From Pseudalkalibacillus hwajinpoensis (GTDB lineage: Bacteria > Bacillota > Bacilli > Bacillales > Guptibacillaceae): DNA of 64,000 nt. The stretch covers positions 744,001-808,000 of the forward strand of contig NZ_JADFCM010000008.1 in NCBI RefSeq assembly GCF_015234585.1, in the 5' to 3' direction. The notes beneath the pieces are model-generated. The model had not been told where the DNA came from, made no database searches, and saw only the letters and a list, made by a program, of their open reading frames with translations. The position numbers were made by a program, and so were the translations under genes. Below, one piece after another: positions 41,996 through 51,842 of the stretch (within the stretch, counting starts at the first letter, position 1; each line of letters starts with the position of its first letter).

Positions 41996-42526
41996 ATGAA
42001 TGATGTTAAACAACGGAATTATACACCATGGATTGTCGGGCTATCAATTGCAGTGAATGTGCTCGTCGTTGTCCTTTTTTTCCTACCTGAGTATAGTGGT
42101 GACGTGGGATTTGATATTACGCTGCTCCCTTTGCTAAATGCTGTTTTTAATAGCTTTACATTTGTTTTCTTAGTAGCAGCGCTCATTTTTATTATGCAAA
42201 AGAATATTAAAATGCATAAGCGGTTTATTTTTGCTGCTTTTACAACAACGGCACTCTTTCTCGTTTCATATGTGACGTATCATGGGCTTTCTGAATCCAC
42301 TTCGTTTGGAGGAGAAGGCATCATCGTTCCCATTTACTTCTTTATTTTAATTACGCACATTATTTTGGCTGCCGCTATTGTTCCTCTGGCTTTAATTACG
42401 GTTACGAGAGGATTAAACATGCAAGTGGCTAAACACCGTAAAATCGCTAGGTGGACGATGCCGATCTGGCTTTATGTTAGTATTACAGGTGTTGTCGTTT
42501 ACTTGATGATCTCACCATATTATTAA
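41996..42526 (+). CDS. DUF420 membrane protein (YozB/CtaM-like)
   Basis: The 176-residue protein has five predicted membrane segments and the DUF420 pattern LLPLLNAVFNSFTFVFLVAAL, KNIKMHKRFIFAAFTTTALFLVSYVTYH and HIILAAAIVPLALITV. The histidines in MHKR, TYHG and THII are typical of the family. CtaM/YozB is needed for maturation of aa3-type cytochrome oxidase. The GTG at 41975 lies before the Shine-Dalgarno AAGGAGAAG (41980-41988), so the ATG at 41996 is the start. A terminator follows. Confidence 0.85.
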   Translation: MNDVKQRNYTPWIVGLSIAVNVLVVVLFFLPEYSGDVGFDITLLPLLNAVFNSFTFVFLVAALIFIMQKNIKMHKRFIFAAFTTTALFLVSYVTYHGLSESTSFGGEGIIVPIYFFILITHIILAAAIVPLALITVTRGLNMQVAKHRKIARWTMPIWLYVSITGVVVYLMISPYY

Positions 42527-42539
42527 GGCCTTGTATAAA

Positions 42540-42571
42540 AAAGTCTGAAGCATCTGCTTCGGGCTTTTTTT
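42540..42571 (+). terminator. Intrinsic terminator of the DUF420 gene
   Basis: A stem with GAAGC-ATCT-GCTTC at its tip and AAAGTCT/GGGCTTT at its base, then a T-run. Confidence 0.78.
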
Positions 42572-42667
42572 ATGGTTAAGTTAATGAATGTTGTTGACCT
42601 TGACTCATTTATGCTCTGTGATGACCACTCGAATGAGCCAAAGATCAACAACAGTATAAATAGCATT

Positions 42668-42695
42668 TTGTAAGCTGGATAGCCTCTTGTATAGT
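42668..42695 (+). promoter_or_regulatory. Candidate promoter of deoD
   Basis: TTGTAA (42668-42673), 16 nt, TATAGT (42690-42695), about 100 bp before the deoD start. Confidence 0.5.
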
Positions 42696-42800
42696 GTATT
42701 TTAAGGAAGGATAGGCTACTATTATATGATTGCGTGTGGCATAAGGGCGGATCTTATGCTACTTTTGTTAGTGTACGTATTATATCAAGGAGGTACGACT

Positions 42801-43511
42801 ATGAGTGTTCATATTGGTGCAAAACAAGGGGATATTGCGGAAACGATTCTATTACCAGGAGATCCGCTTCGTGCTAAGTATATCGCAGAGACATTTCTAG
42901 AAGATGTCGTTTGCTACAACGAAGTAAGAGGTATGCTTGGATATACAGGTACATATAAAGGCGAACGAATTTCTGTTCAAGGAACTGGAATGGGTGTTCC
43001 ATCTATTTCGATTTATGTGAACGAATTGATTCAGAGCTATGGTGTTAAGAATCTTATTCGTGTTGGAACATGTGGAGCATTAAAGAAGGAAGTGAAAGTA
43101 AGAGATGTTATTCTTGCGATGAGCGCGACATCGGATTCAGGTGTGAATCGCCTTCAGTTTAACGGTATGGATTTTGCTCCTACAGCTGATTTTAATCTTT
43201 TGAAAAACGCTTACGACGCTGCAGCTGAAAAGGAAATGAGCGTTCATGTAGGGAATGTGTTTACAAGTGATTCCTTCTACCGTGACAATCCGGAAATCTT
43301 CCAGCAGCTTGCTGACTACCAGGTACTTGGTGTAGAAATGGAAACTTCTGCTCTATATACAATTGCTGCGAAGTTCGGCGTGAATGCCTTAACGGTGTTA
43401 ACCGTTAGCGACCATATCGTAACGGGGGAAGAAACGACCTCTGAAGAACGACAAACAACCTTTAAAGAGATGATGATTATTGCCCTTGAAGCGGCATTAA
43501 AACAAAAATAA
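42801..43511 (+). CDS. deoD: Purine nucleoside phosphorylase DeoD
   Basis: The 236-residue enzyme phosphorolyses purine (deoxy)nucleosides to base and (deoxy)ribose-1-phosphate. Motifs of the hexameric type: [53 protein letters not shown] and the catalytic Asp in [10 protein letters not shown]. The Shine-Dalgarno AAGGAGG selects the ATG at 42801; the longer frame from 42726 has none. It is monocistronic and complements the purine permeases at 32-35 kb. Confidence 0.96.
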   Translation: MSVHIGAKQGDIAETILLPGDPLRAKYIAETFLEDVVCYNEVRGMLGYTGTYKGERISVQGTGMGVPSISIYVNELIQSYGVKNLIRVGTCGALKKEVKVRDVILAMSATSDSGVNRLQFNGMDFAPTADFNLLKNAYDAAAEKEMSVHVGNVFTSDSFYRDNPEIFQQLADYQVLGVEMETSALYTIAAKFGVNALTVLTVSDHIVTGEETTSEERQTTFKEMMIIALEAALKQK

Positions 43512-43516
43512 AACGA

Positions 43517-43554
43517 GAAGAAGACGGCTAATAAAAAGCTCGTCTTCTTTTTTT
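43517..43554 (+). terminator. Intrinsic terminator of deoD
   Basis: AAGAAGACG (43518-43526) and CGTCTTCTT (43541-43549) with a T-run. Confidence 0.82.
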
Positions 43555-43660
43555 GTCTTCATTTAGCATTAATTGCATTTGTGACTCATTTATCCCAAGA
43601 AATGCATATTTCATACGTTATCTCCAAAAGCTAGAACTAACGTATGAGGGGGGATTTACA

Positions 43661-45133
43661 ATGGTTAGAAGGAGAACAATCAAACGACTTCATAAATTGA
43701 AAGAAATGGATCAGCAATCGGATAACCAACAAAACAACAAAACCACCCTTCAGGAGCTTATTTTAGATAACTTCAGCGATTGTGATGACCTTGTTCATCG
43801 AACGTTACCGGAGCTAAGCATTTCAATTATTTATTTCCTGCATTTAGTTAACGATCAACTGCTGAAAATGGAGTTGCTTGAACCCCTTTACCATGCTTCT
43901 GAAGAAGCTTCCCTTCCTTTCCTTAGAAGATCGAACTTTCACAAATCAGATGATGAGAAGAAGCTAATTGATGGCATTATAAAGGGAGAGGCTGTTGTTT
44001 TTCATAAAGAGCATGCTTATTTGATTAATATTTCCGGACCAAAGCAGCGTGAAATTCAGCCTTCCGAAACGGAAACAACGATTACGGGCCCACATGAAGG
44101 ATTTGTGGAGAGCAGTGAAATCAATCTCTCTATGATCCGAAGGCGTGTAAGAAGTTCACACTTGAAAATTAATGAAATTCCAGTAGGTGAAGTGGCAAAA
44201 GGAAGCGTCTATGTTCTCCATATTAAAGGAATTGCAAATGATGAAATTGTTCAAGATTTGACTAATAGGATTGAAAAAATTGAAATTGATGCCGTTTATG
44301 ATTCACATATTCTTACTCAATTAATTGAGGACCAGCCTAATGCGCTTTTTCCGCAATTTATGTTAAGAGAAAGGCCAGATGCGGTTGCAGCAGCACTTGT
44401 AGAAGGAAAAGTCGTCATTGTTATGGACGGTAGTCCTGCAGTGATTATTACCCCTTCAAGCTTCTTTGACTTCTTTCAAACGGGTGATGACTATTACCAA
44501 AGGTGGATTACTGGTACGGCAACCAGACTACTGCGCTTTGGTGCATTCATGATTACGATTGGATTTACCGCCCTTTACGTTGCCGTTACATCCTTTCATT
44601 ATGAAATGATTCCACAGTCACTTCTAACAACTCTTGCCGGTTCAAGAAGCAAAGTACCATTTGATCCTTTATATGAAGCGTTAATTATGGAAGTTACTCT
44701 GGAATTTTTACGTGAAGCCGGTGCACGGTTGCCTACAAAAGTAGGACAAACGATCGGTATTGTAGGCGGTATTGTCATAGGGCAAGCGGCTGTTCAGGCT
44801 GGAATTACAAGCAACGTCCTCATTATTGTGGTGGCAAGCTCTGCCATTGCTTCTTTTGTAGTCCCAAGTTATGTAATGAGTGCAAGTATCCGACTGACGC
44901 GGTTCGGTTTAATTCTACTCGCAGGAATACTTGGCAACCTCGGAATCGTGATTGGATTGACGATTCTTGTGATTCATTTAAGCAGTTTAACGAGCGTTGG
45001 AGCACCGTATTTAGCCCCCTTATCCCCGTTTTTCAAAAAAGACTGGGGTGACTTCTTATTAAGGGCTCCTTACTCATTAATGAAAACGAGACCAGCTATT
45101 CCGAGAAGTTCAAATAAGAAAAAAGTGAAATAA
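43661..45133 (+). CDS. Spore germination receptor subunit A (GerA family)
   Basis: The 490-residue protein has a large N-terminal hydrophilic domain (about 1-285) and four to five C-terminal membrane segments (about 285-455). The GerA signatures include RERPDAVAAALVEGKVVIVMDGSP, QTGDDYYQRW, and EALIMEVTLEFLREAGARLPTKVGQTIGIVGG. It is the A subunit of a germinant receptor in the spore inner membrane. The ATG at 43661 follows GAGGGGGG; the longer frame begins in the deoD terminator. It is the first gene of a gerXA-XB-XC operon, expected to be expressed in the forespore. Confidence 0.93.
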   Translation: MVRRRTIKRLHKLKEMDQQSDNQQNNKTTLQELILDNFSDCDDLVHRTLPELSISIIYFLHLVNDQLLKMELLEPLYHASEEASLPFLRRSNFHKSDDEKKLIDGIIKGEAVVFHKEHAYLINISGPKQREIQPSETETTITGPHEGFVESSEINLSMIRRRVRSSHLKINEIPVGEVAKGSVYVLHIKGIANDEIVQDLTNRIEKIEIDAVYDSHILTQLIEDQPNALFPQFMLRERPDAVAAALVEGKVVIVMDGSPAVIITPSSFFDFFQTGDDYYQRWITGTATRLLRFGAFMITIGFTALYVAVTSFHYEMIPQSLLTTLAGSRSKVPFDPLYEALIMEVTLEFLREAGARLPTKVGQTIGIVGGIVIGQAAVQAGITSNVLIIVVASSAIASFVVPSYVMSASIRLTRFGLILLAGILGNLGIVIGLTILVIHLSSLTSVGAPYLAPLSPFFKKDWGDFLLRAPYSLMKTRPAIPRSSNKKKVK

Positions 45134-45159
45134 GTAGCTGTAGAAATTGAGGGATATAA

Positions 45160-46248
45160 ATGTCGGAAAAAATAGCGCCATTCCACCTCGCCATCCTGAT
45201 TTATATGATTCAATCAGGTGTAACACTATATAAATTGCCTCGAATGCTGGCGGTAAATTTCGGAACAAACGGCTGGGTTATGATTCTCATTATTTCCCTC
45301 ATTGCTGGTTTTAACATCTTTCTCGTTTCTCTTGTGAATCGTTTTCGGAGGGGAGAGAATGTATTTGAAATTATGGAAGGGCTTGTTCCGCAAAAGGTTC
45401 TTGCCCCTTTTTATGTCATATTAGCGCTTATATGGTCGATTCTCCCTCTTCTTGTAGGAAAAGACTACATGCTCATTACCCAAGTCCTTGCTTTTCAAAA
45501 TACCAGTCTGCTGTTGCTGTACAGTCTCTTCTTGCTCCTTGCCTTATATCTTGTCGTTAAAGACATTTATACGATTACGAAAACAACAACTGTTTTCTTT
45601 TTTTTGACGATTTGGATGACATTTATGCTCATTTACCATATTCCCTATTCTTCTTTTATGCGCTTAACACCATTTATATTTAAAGGTGGGAATAATCCCC
45701 TCCAAGGAATGATCGAGGTTTATACTGCTTTCCTTGGTTTTGAAATAGTGCTCTTTCTCTTTCCTTATATTGATCAGACAAAGCCTAAATGGTTTCGTAG
45801 CGTTTATATTGGGCATGTAATTACAACAGTTGTATATGGGCTTACATGTTTCGTTTCATTTATGTATTTTTCATTTGATCAGCTTAAATTAACTAGTTTT
45901 CCAGTGCTGAATTTGATCGCTTATATTGAAATTGAGCTTATTGAGAGGATTGAAAGCCTTGTTTTCAATTTGTTCTTGATGAAAATTCTTATAACCGTCG
46001 TCATGTATTTATGGGCAGCGAAGCTACTGCTCAATAGAGCAATACCTGCTATTAATGAAAAGTGGTGTGTATTCATTCTCATCTTTGTCGCCTATTTGAT
46101 CACGTTAAAGGTGGATGTAGCATACGAGCTAGCGCCCTGGCTATTAATTTTTGGATTAGCAGCTGCAGGAATTGCATTAGGGCTTCCAGTGCTATTGCTC
46201 GTAACGCTTTGGATCAGAAGCATAAGGAGGAAACGACATGCGGAATAA
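45160..46248 (+). CDS. Spore germination receptor subunit B (GerB, amino-acid permease-like)
   Basis: The 362-residue protein has about ten hydrophobic segments. The N-terminus (ISPF-like IAPFHLAILIYMIQSGVTLYKLPR) and LVPQKVLAPFYVILALIWS fit the GerB family, a branch of the APC superfamily that binds the germinant. It starts 26 bp after gerXA and overlaps gerXC by 11 bp. Germinant specificity cannot be predicted. Confidence 0.92.
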   Translation: MSEKIAPFHLAILIYMIQSGVTLYKLPRMLAVNFGTNGWVMILIISLIAGFNIFLVSLVNRFRRGENVFEIMEGLVPQKVLAPFYVILALIWSILPLLVGKDYMLITQVLAFQNTSLLLLYSLFLLLALYLVVKDIYTITKTTTVFFFLTIWMTFMLIYHIPYSSFMRLTPFIFKGGNNPLQGMIEVYTAFLGFEIVLFLFPYIDQTKPKWFRSVYIGHVITTVVYGLTCFVSFMYFSFDQLKLTSFPVLNLIAYIEIELIERIESLVFNLFLMKILITVVMYLWAAKLLLNRAIPAINEKWCVFILIFVAYLITLKVDVAYELAPWLLIFGLAAAGIALGLPVLLLVTLWIRSIRRKRHAE

Positions 46249-47338
46249 CAGAAAGCTATGCTTTGTTATCTTAGCCATGATCGTTCTGACAAGTTGTAAT
46301 GACAAGAAAGTAATTGAAGATCTGGCGATCATTAGTATGATTGGTTTTGATCGAATAAAAGGGGAGGATGGGAAGTTAAAAGTAACAGCTTCATTTCCCG
46401 ATTTATCAAGTGAGGCATCACAAAAGGATGAAATCATTGAAACAGTAGCCAATTCAAAAAAAGAGGCTGAAGATCTTCTATCATCTAAAACGAGGCAACA
46501 GGTTGTTAATGGACAAATACATTCGATTATAATAGGAAGAACGCTAGCTGAGGAAGGGGTCAGTCGTGTCATTACTTCAATGGAACGAGATCAGGAAATT
46601 GGTTCACAAGTGAAGCTAGTCATGGCGTTTGGAGAAGGGGAAGAGATTATTAAGACAGATGTCGAACCAGATGTAGGTAGCTATGTTGATAAAATGTTAA
46701 AAACAGAAACGGATAAATTTACGATTCCAGAGATGGACATATTTCATTTTTCAAGAGATTACTTTGATGATGGCATTGATCCTGTTGCACCTCTTTTTAC
46801 CAAAGAAGATGGTGAATTAGTGTTAATGGGAACTGCTCTTTTTCGAAAAGACCAGTACGTAGCTCATCTGGATTTATTTCAGTCAAAAGTATTTTTGTTT
46901 CTTCTTGGAAAAGTAAAAAAAGGGGAATTAACGATTAAAGTTCCGGATGGTGATAACATCCGCAACCTCCATTTTGATTATATTAAGAGTAATAGGAAAA
47001 TTAAGGTTGTAAAAAGTAATGGTAAGGTGGACCACATTCAAATAAATGTAAAAATGCGTGGCTCGGTCATAGAGGATACAGGAGCAAAAGAAATTTCAAG
47101 TACTAACGAAACTAAGAAAATTGAAAAGGTAATTGCGGAACATATTGAACGTGACGCGGAGGGGATTCTTAAAGTGCTAAAGGAAAATCAAACGGATAGT
47201 CTTGGACTGGGGCAATATGTAAGGCATTCCTTATCATATAAAGAATGGAAAAAACTAGATAAATATGAATACCTAGAAACAATACCTGTATCAGTGAACG
47301 TTGATGTGACGATAAAGGATACAGGCATGTCTCAGTAG
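46238..47338 (+). CDS. Spore germination receptor subunit C (Ger(x)C lipoprotein)
   Basis: The 366-residue lipoprotein has a signal peptide with lipobox (MIVLTSC, cysteine near 21) and the three-domain Ger(x)C pattern: DLAIISMIGFDRI, HSIIIGRTLAEEGVSRVI and a C-terminal IPVSVNVDVTIKDTG. It overlaps the end of gerXB, starting with ATG behind AGGAGG. Its stop codon directly abuts the stop codon of the convergent oxidoreductase gene with no base between. Confidence 0.92.
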   Translation: MRNNRKLCFVILAMIVLTSCNDKKVIEDLAIISMIGFDRIKGEDGKLKVTASFPDLSSEASQKDEIIETVANSKKEAEDLLSSKTRQQVVNGQIHSIIIGRTLAEEGVSRVITSMERDQEIGSQVKLVMAFGEGEEIIKTDVEPDVGSYVDKMLKTETDKFTIPEMDIFHFSRDYFDDGIDPVAPLFTKEDGELVLMGTALFRKDQYVAHLDLFQSKVFLFLLGKVKKGELTIKVPDGDNIRNLHFDYIKSNRKIKVVKSNGKVDHIQINVKMRGSVIEDTGAKEISSTNETKKIEKVIAEHIERDAEGILKVLKENQTDSLGLGQYVRHSLSYKEWKKLDKYEYLETIPVSVNVDVTIKDTGMSQ

Positions 47339-47956
47339 TTAGTAAGCAATCCCCACACGTTTACGGGAGTGATTGCGATCGAATAGTTCCTTGTATACAA
47401 AAGCAGCTGTGTCTGCGGTTGATATTTCACGACCACCATCAGGTAGATATTCTTTTTCCACCCGATACTCCCCTTTTGCGGGACCATCTGGCAAATAAGT
47501 AGGACAGATGATTGTCCAGTCCAGATCGCTAGCAGAGAGCATTTCATAAACAGAAAGATGTTCCCTTGCTGCTCGCGTTGTTTTTCGTTTAGACTCAGAG
47601 GATTCAAAACGATAGAGAGTTGGTTCGACTCGGCTATTAAGTATGCCAGCTGTCCCTACGGTGATGATCCGATTAATCTGTTGATTCTTCATCACCCTTA
47701 TTAAAATCGGGGTGCTTTCTGATAACGTTGTGGTTTTATCAGTACCAAGTGCACTAACGATCACATCAACGCCCTTGGCGGCTTTTTCAACGACGTCTTC
47801 ATTGAGAACATCCCCTTCGACAATCGTAAGGTTACTATTTGTAGGGAGCTTCTCAGGTGATCGTGCTAAAACAGTCACCTGATGCCGATCGGAGAGAGCT
47901 AATGTAAGAATGTTGCTTCCGACTCGTCCTGTTGCTCCTAAAATCAAAATATTCAT
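47339..47956 (-). CDS. NAD(P)H-binding SDR/NmrA-like protein
   Basis: The 205-residue protein has an N-terminal Rossmann motif (ILGATGRVGSNIL), a DVIVSALGTDKTT segment and DWTIICPTYLPDGPAKGEY, as in the NAD(P)H-binding NmrA/YwnB-like group. It is probably a small oxidoreductase or redox-sensing protein with unknown substrate. ATG behind GAAGGGAGAG. Tail to tail with gerXC at zero spacing. Confidence 0.82.
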   Translation of the reverse strand: MNILILGATGRVGSNILTLALSDRHQVTVLARSPEKLPTNSNLTIVEGDVLNEDVVEKAAKGVDVIVSALGTDKTTTLSESTPILIRVMKNQQINRIITVGTAGILNSRVEPTLYRFESSESKRKTTRAAREHLSVYEMLSASDLDWTIICPTYLPDGPAKGEYRVEKEYLPDGGREISTADTAAFVYKELFDRNHSRKRVGIAY

Positions 47957-48218
47957 CTTGACTCTCCCTTCTAATACTATTCATTTTAAAAAAGGAATGG
48001 CTCTATTGCAACTAACGATATTCATGGAATGACATTACTCCGCACTAGTCACTTTGGTGATTTAATGAAAATACAGCGCTTACATTGAAGAATCCTTTAT
48101 ATTTCACAATAGATTTCTTATTTCTACTTATAAAGTTCAGAATTTTTGTTAAAATACTCGTAACGTAATAAGAGAGTGAAGTTTACTTTGTTTTAGATAG
48201 AGGAGAGGGGAATGCTAC

Positions 48219-49424
48219 ATGAGAAAAGCGCTTTTTGAGAGATTAGAAGATTTAGTACCACAAATGATTGACCTAAGAAGAGATCTTCATCAGCATCCTG
48301 AATTGTCATTCCATGAAGTTCGAACACCTAAACTAATTGCAGATTTCTACGAGGAACTTGGCATGGACGTTAAAATAAATGTCGGTGGCAGAGGAGTTGT
48401 GGCTTCTTTAGAAGGAGCAATGCCAGGAAAGACAGTTGGATTACGTGCTGATTTTGATGCCCTTCCAATCAATGATGAAAAAGAAGTACCCTACAAATCC
48501 ACTGTTCCAGGTGTGATGCATGCGTGCGGTCATGATGGTCATACATCAACGCTTCTCCACTTAGCAAAAGCACTACATGAGCAAAAAGACCAATTAGCAG
48601 GTCGCGTCGTCTTTATTCATCAATTTGCTGAAGAGATTACACCTGGTGGAGCGAAGCCAATGATTGAAGACGGGTGCCTAGAGGGAGTGGATGTTCTTTT
48701 TGGAACACACCTTTGGTCTGGATTCCCAACTGGAACAATTGCGTATAAACCAGGACGCATTATGGCTGCTGCTGACTCTTTTGAAATTGTGATCAAAGGG
48801 AGAGGTGGTCATGGCGGTATCCCACATGAAGCGCTTGATTCAATTGTGATCGCCAGTCAGTTAGTTGGTAATCTTCAACAAATTGTCAGCCGGTTTATCA
48901 ACCCTTCCAGTACAGCAGTCATCTCTATCGGTTCATTTCACGCAGGTTCAGCTTTCAATGTCATATCAGAGACGGCAACATTAAAAGGGACGGTTAGAAC
49001 CTTTGATCGAGACGTTCGCGAGAAGATCATTGGATTTATGGAACAAATGATTAAAGGCACTTGTGAGAGTAGCGGGGCAGACTATACATTTAGTTATGAT
49101 AGAGGATATCCTCCTGTAGTTAACCATGAAAAAGAAACGGTAATGTTGAAGGAAGCTGCAGAACGAGTAGCTGATGTGAAGAATGTGGTAGAAACGGAAG
49201 CCTTAATGGTAGGAGAGGATGTCGCTTATTATCTAGAAGAGGTTCCAGGAACTTTCTTCTTAACCGGGGCAGGTAATGCTGAGAATAAGTCTACGTATCC
49301 TCATCATCATCCAATGTTCGATATTGATGAGAACGCTATGTTGATTGCTGCCAAAACGCTTGGAGAAGCAACGTTAGCTTATCTTGAGCAACATCGTTAT
49401 GAGACGGAAGAAGTTAACACTTAA
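48219..49424 (+). CDS. M20 family amidohydrolase (N-acyl amino acid hydrolase type)
   Basis: The 401-residue metallohydrolase has LRRDLHQHPELSFHE, the metal-binding Cys-x-His in GVMHACGHDGHTS, and the EE pair in HQFAEEITPGGA. The dimerisation-domain motif IKGRGGHGGIPHEALDSI and the C-terminal metal His in YPHHHPMFDIDE follow. This is the aminoacylase/HipO/AmaA subfamily that removes acyl groups from amino acids or related amides. ATG behind GAGGAGAGGGG. A GAF-PucR regulator gene begins 19 bp after its stop, probably in the same transcript. Confidence 0.9.
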   Translation: MRKALFERLEDLVPQMIDLRRDLHQHPELSFHEVRTPKLIADFYEELGMDVKINVGGRGVVASLEGAMPGKTVGLRADFDALPINDEKEVPYKSTVPGVMHACGHDGHTSTLLHLAKALHEQKDQLAGRVVFIHQFAEEITPGGAKPMIEDGCLEGVDVLFGTHLWSGFPTGTIAYKPGRIMAAADSFEIVIKGRGGHGGIPHEALDSIVIASQLVGNLQQIVSRFINPSSTAVISIGSFHAGSAFNVISETATLKGTVRTFDRDVREKIIGFMEQMIKGTCESSGADYTFSYDRGYPPVVNHEKETVMLKEAAERVADVKNVVETEALMVGEDVAYYLEEVPGTFFLTGAGNAENKSTYPHHHPMFDIDENAMLIAAKTLGEATLAYLEQHRYETEEVNT

Positions 49425-49443
49425 AATAAAAGGAGTGAAATGG

Positions 49444-51291
49444 ATGGCGAGGGGTTTACTTGAGAATGAGGCAGAACTTAGCAAAAGGCAGTTGCATTTA
49501 CTTATGCAAGTTTCTACAATATTTAATTCATCACTAGATTTCTATTCTGTCATTCAGTCTGTTATAGAAGAAGCCGTCTCAGCCATTGATGCAGCTGATG
49601 GTGGTGTGCTTTTTCTATACGATAAAGAACAAAAAGGTTTAAAAGTTGCCGGGTCGACAGGGTTTCGAAAGAAGACGGTTAATGAAGTCATTCTCCGTTC
49701 AGGTGAGTCGATGACAGGTCTTGCATATGAGAAAGAAGCCACTTTGCACTTCAAAATAAGTGATGAAGTCGAAAAAGCTATGAAGACGATGTCTCATCAA
49801 AATGCTAGCCTATATCACCAATCTGCACATGAGCTACCGCTGAGTACAATTTGTATCCCAATTAAAAAAGAAGGTACTTGTACAGGGGTTATAGTGCTCG
49901 ACCGTTTTAATGGGGAAAAAGGATTTACAGAAGATGATATCCGCCTTGTGGAAGCTATTTCTTCACAGGCGGCCATTGCACTAATGAACGCGAATTTGTA
50001 TCAGAACAAAGAAGCTTCTTTACAGAAGTTAAAGCAATTTAATCAAACAGTGATTCACCAAAACGAGAGTCTATCGATATCAGTAGATACACACCAGGCA
50101 CTATCTGACATAGGAATGAATGAAGACTCGTTTCAAGAAATTTGCACGTATCTCACAAAGTCTATCGGAAAGAGCGTAGCCATTTATGATCCATTTGGAG
50201 AGGTGAAGGCTTCCAGTCAGATTGATTGGAATGCAGAAAAAAGCTTGCAAAGCATTATTCTTAACCATTTAAGTACGATTCAGAATGAGACAAATGAGTT
50301 AGAAGTTGTGCAAACAGACGAAGATTCCTTGCTTTTTCCTCTTGGTCGATTGTCATTTCCGCTCGGTTATCTCGCTATTCTTTCTGAAAAGCTCCCACTT
50401 ACAAGGTTTGAGCAGTCAGCCGTTTTTCATGCCTGTACAGTTGCGGGTCTTCAGCTAATGAAAAAGGAATCGGAGCATAAAGAACAACAGCGTTTAGCTG
50501 GAGAATTACTACTCCATCTTCTATCGCCACAAGATGATGAAGCGGATTTAAGTTACCTTACAGGGCGTTTGAAGACTGGATTAAATGGTTTTTTCACAAT
50601 CGCTTTAATCGATGTACCTCAGGAGTTTGAACAAGGACGCGAGGAATGGCTTAGAAGATGTATTCATGCATCAATTAAACATTTACTAGAGAAAAATCAT
50701 CAAACAACTTTGCGTGTTACAGAGTGGGGTCGTCAAATTGTCTTGCTGTTCCTTCAAGATGATGAGAGAGGCATCGAATCATCCATTCTCACTGTTAATC
50801 AGTTCTTCCAAGAATTTAATGAGTTGATCGCTTCTGTTACAACTGAAAAAATTTGTAGAATCGGTATTGGAAAACCAGTTAGAGGAATCCGTGCCATTGA
50901 TCACTCTTTTCAAGAAGCGAAGAAGACGATTAAATTTCTAAAGAGATTTACATTCGCGGGTTATTCTTCATGGTATGGAGAAATTGGGGCGCTTCGACTC
51001 TTATTAAACAATAAAGAAGAAGATCTAGCAAGCTATGCCCTTGAGTATCTCTCTCCATTGCTAGCTTATGAAAAACGCCGCAAAGGAGAGCTCTTTCAAA
51101 CTTTATTTGTTTACTTATCGACCGGCCAAGATTTAAAAAACGCTTCTGAACAGCTCCATGTTCATGTTAATACAATGAATTATCGAATTCAACGCATACA
51201 AGAAATACTAACGATTAATTTTAATGATCCTTCTGATCTTATGAATATCCAAGTTGCCTGTAATATTTATCGTTATTTATTTGAAGCCTAG
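49444..51291 (+). CDS. GAF domain PucR/CdaR-family transcriptional regulator
   Basis: The 615-residue protein has a GAF sensor domain (about 15-185; STICIPIKKEGTCTGVIVLDRF), a long middle region (about 220-520) and a C-terminal PucR helix-turn-helix (about 550-612; FVYLSTGQDLKNASEQLHVHVNTMNYRIQRIQEIL). PucR-type proteins control purine or amide catabolism genes. The Shine-Dalgarno AGGAG at 49431-49435 selects the ATG at 49444. Being immediately downstream of the M20 hydrolase, it probably regulates that enzyme's pathway in response to the substrate. Confidence 0.85.
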   Translation: MARGLLENEAELSKRQLHLLMQVSTIFNSSLDFYSVIQSVIEEAVSAIDAADGGVLFLYDKEQKGLKVAGSTGFRKKTVNEVILRSGESMTGLAYEKEATLHFKISDEVEKAMKTMSHQNASLYHQSAHELPLSTICIPIKKEGTCTGVIVLDRFNGEKGFTEDDIRLVEAISSQAAIALMNANLYQNKEASLQKLKQFNQTVIHQNESLSISVDTHQALSDIGMNEDSFQEICTYLTKSIGKSVAIYDPFGEVKASSQIDWNAEKSLQSIILNHLSTIQNETNELEVVQTDEDSLLFPLGRLSFPLGYLAILSEKLPLTRFEQSAVFHACTVAGLQLMKKESEHKEQQRLAGELLLHLLSPQDDEADLSYLTGRLKTGLNGFFTIALIDVPQEFEQGREEWLRRCIHASIKHLLEKNHQTTLRVTEWGRQIVLLFLQDDERGIESSILTVNQFFQEFNELIASVTTEKICRIGIGKPVRGIRAIDHSFQEAKKTIKFLKRFTFAGYSSWYGEIGALRLLLNNKEEDLASYALEYLSPLLAYEKRRKGELFQTLFVYLSTGQDLKNASEQLHVHVNTMNYRIQRIQEILTINFNDPSDLMNIQVACNIYRYLFEA

Positions 51292-51576
51292 TTATTCATC
51301 GTCTGGCTGAAGATAGGGGCGAAGTTTTCGTACGTATCGTCGAATGTCGAATAAGAGTTTGGTTTGTAATTTCTTTTCTTCTTCGAAATTTTGGATATGA
51401 GAGATGGATGGGAAAGATCCGTGTTCATTGAAACGAACGGGAATCAGTCCTGTTTTTAACAGTTCACCACTTTCTCGATTGATAAATTCCACTTCGACGT
51501 TCGCTTCAAGCGTGTTAGGTATATGATGGTCTTGTAGTCGCTTAACTTCCTGTACTTTAAATAATATTTGCGGCAT
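51292..51576 (-). CDS. 94-aa protein of unknown function
   Basis: The protein is mixed alpha/beta in character, starting MPQILFKVQEVKRLQDHHIP and ending in RRYVRKLRPYLQPDDE. ATG behind AAGGAAGGAGG on the minus strand is a strong initiation signal. Its stop codon abuts that of the pucR-like gene. I do not recognise a family; the conserved-looking VEVEFINRESGELLKTGLIP segment suggests a small beta domain. Confidence 0.65.
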   Translation of the reverse strand: MPQILFKVQEVKRLQDHHIPNTLEANVEVEFINRESGELLKTGLIPVRFNEHGSFPSISHIQNFEEEKKLQTKLLFDIRRYVRKLRPYLQPDDE

Positions 51577-51641
51577 GTAAGATCCTCCTTCCTTTTCCCC
51601 ATACCCTTTTTTGAAATGAATTAGCCATAAGATATGTTTGT

Positions 51642-51674
51642 AACAGCCTGCCCTTTCATGCAGGCTGTTTTTAT
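51642..51674 (+). terminator. Plus-strand intrinsic terminator
   Basis: AACAGCCTGC (51642-51651) and GCAGGCTGTT (51660-51669) with a T-rich tail. It is 350 bp beyond the pucR-like stop, so transcripts ending here would be antisense to the 94-aa gene. Confidence 0.75.
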
Positions 51675-51842
51675 TTAGGAGCTTTCTTGAACTGGTTAAA
51701 TGATTGGGAAATGTGATGGGAAAATTGTATCATCTAAGAAAATGTGGAAGGAATTTGAAGATGAATGTCTAATGTTAACTAAGTGAAAGGAATTACTTGC
51801 ACATGAACTGATTTTGTTATGGAAAACGGAGTGGAGCGTATC

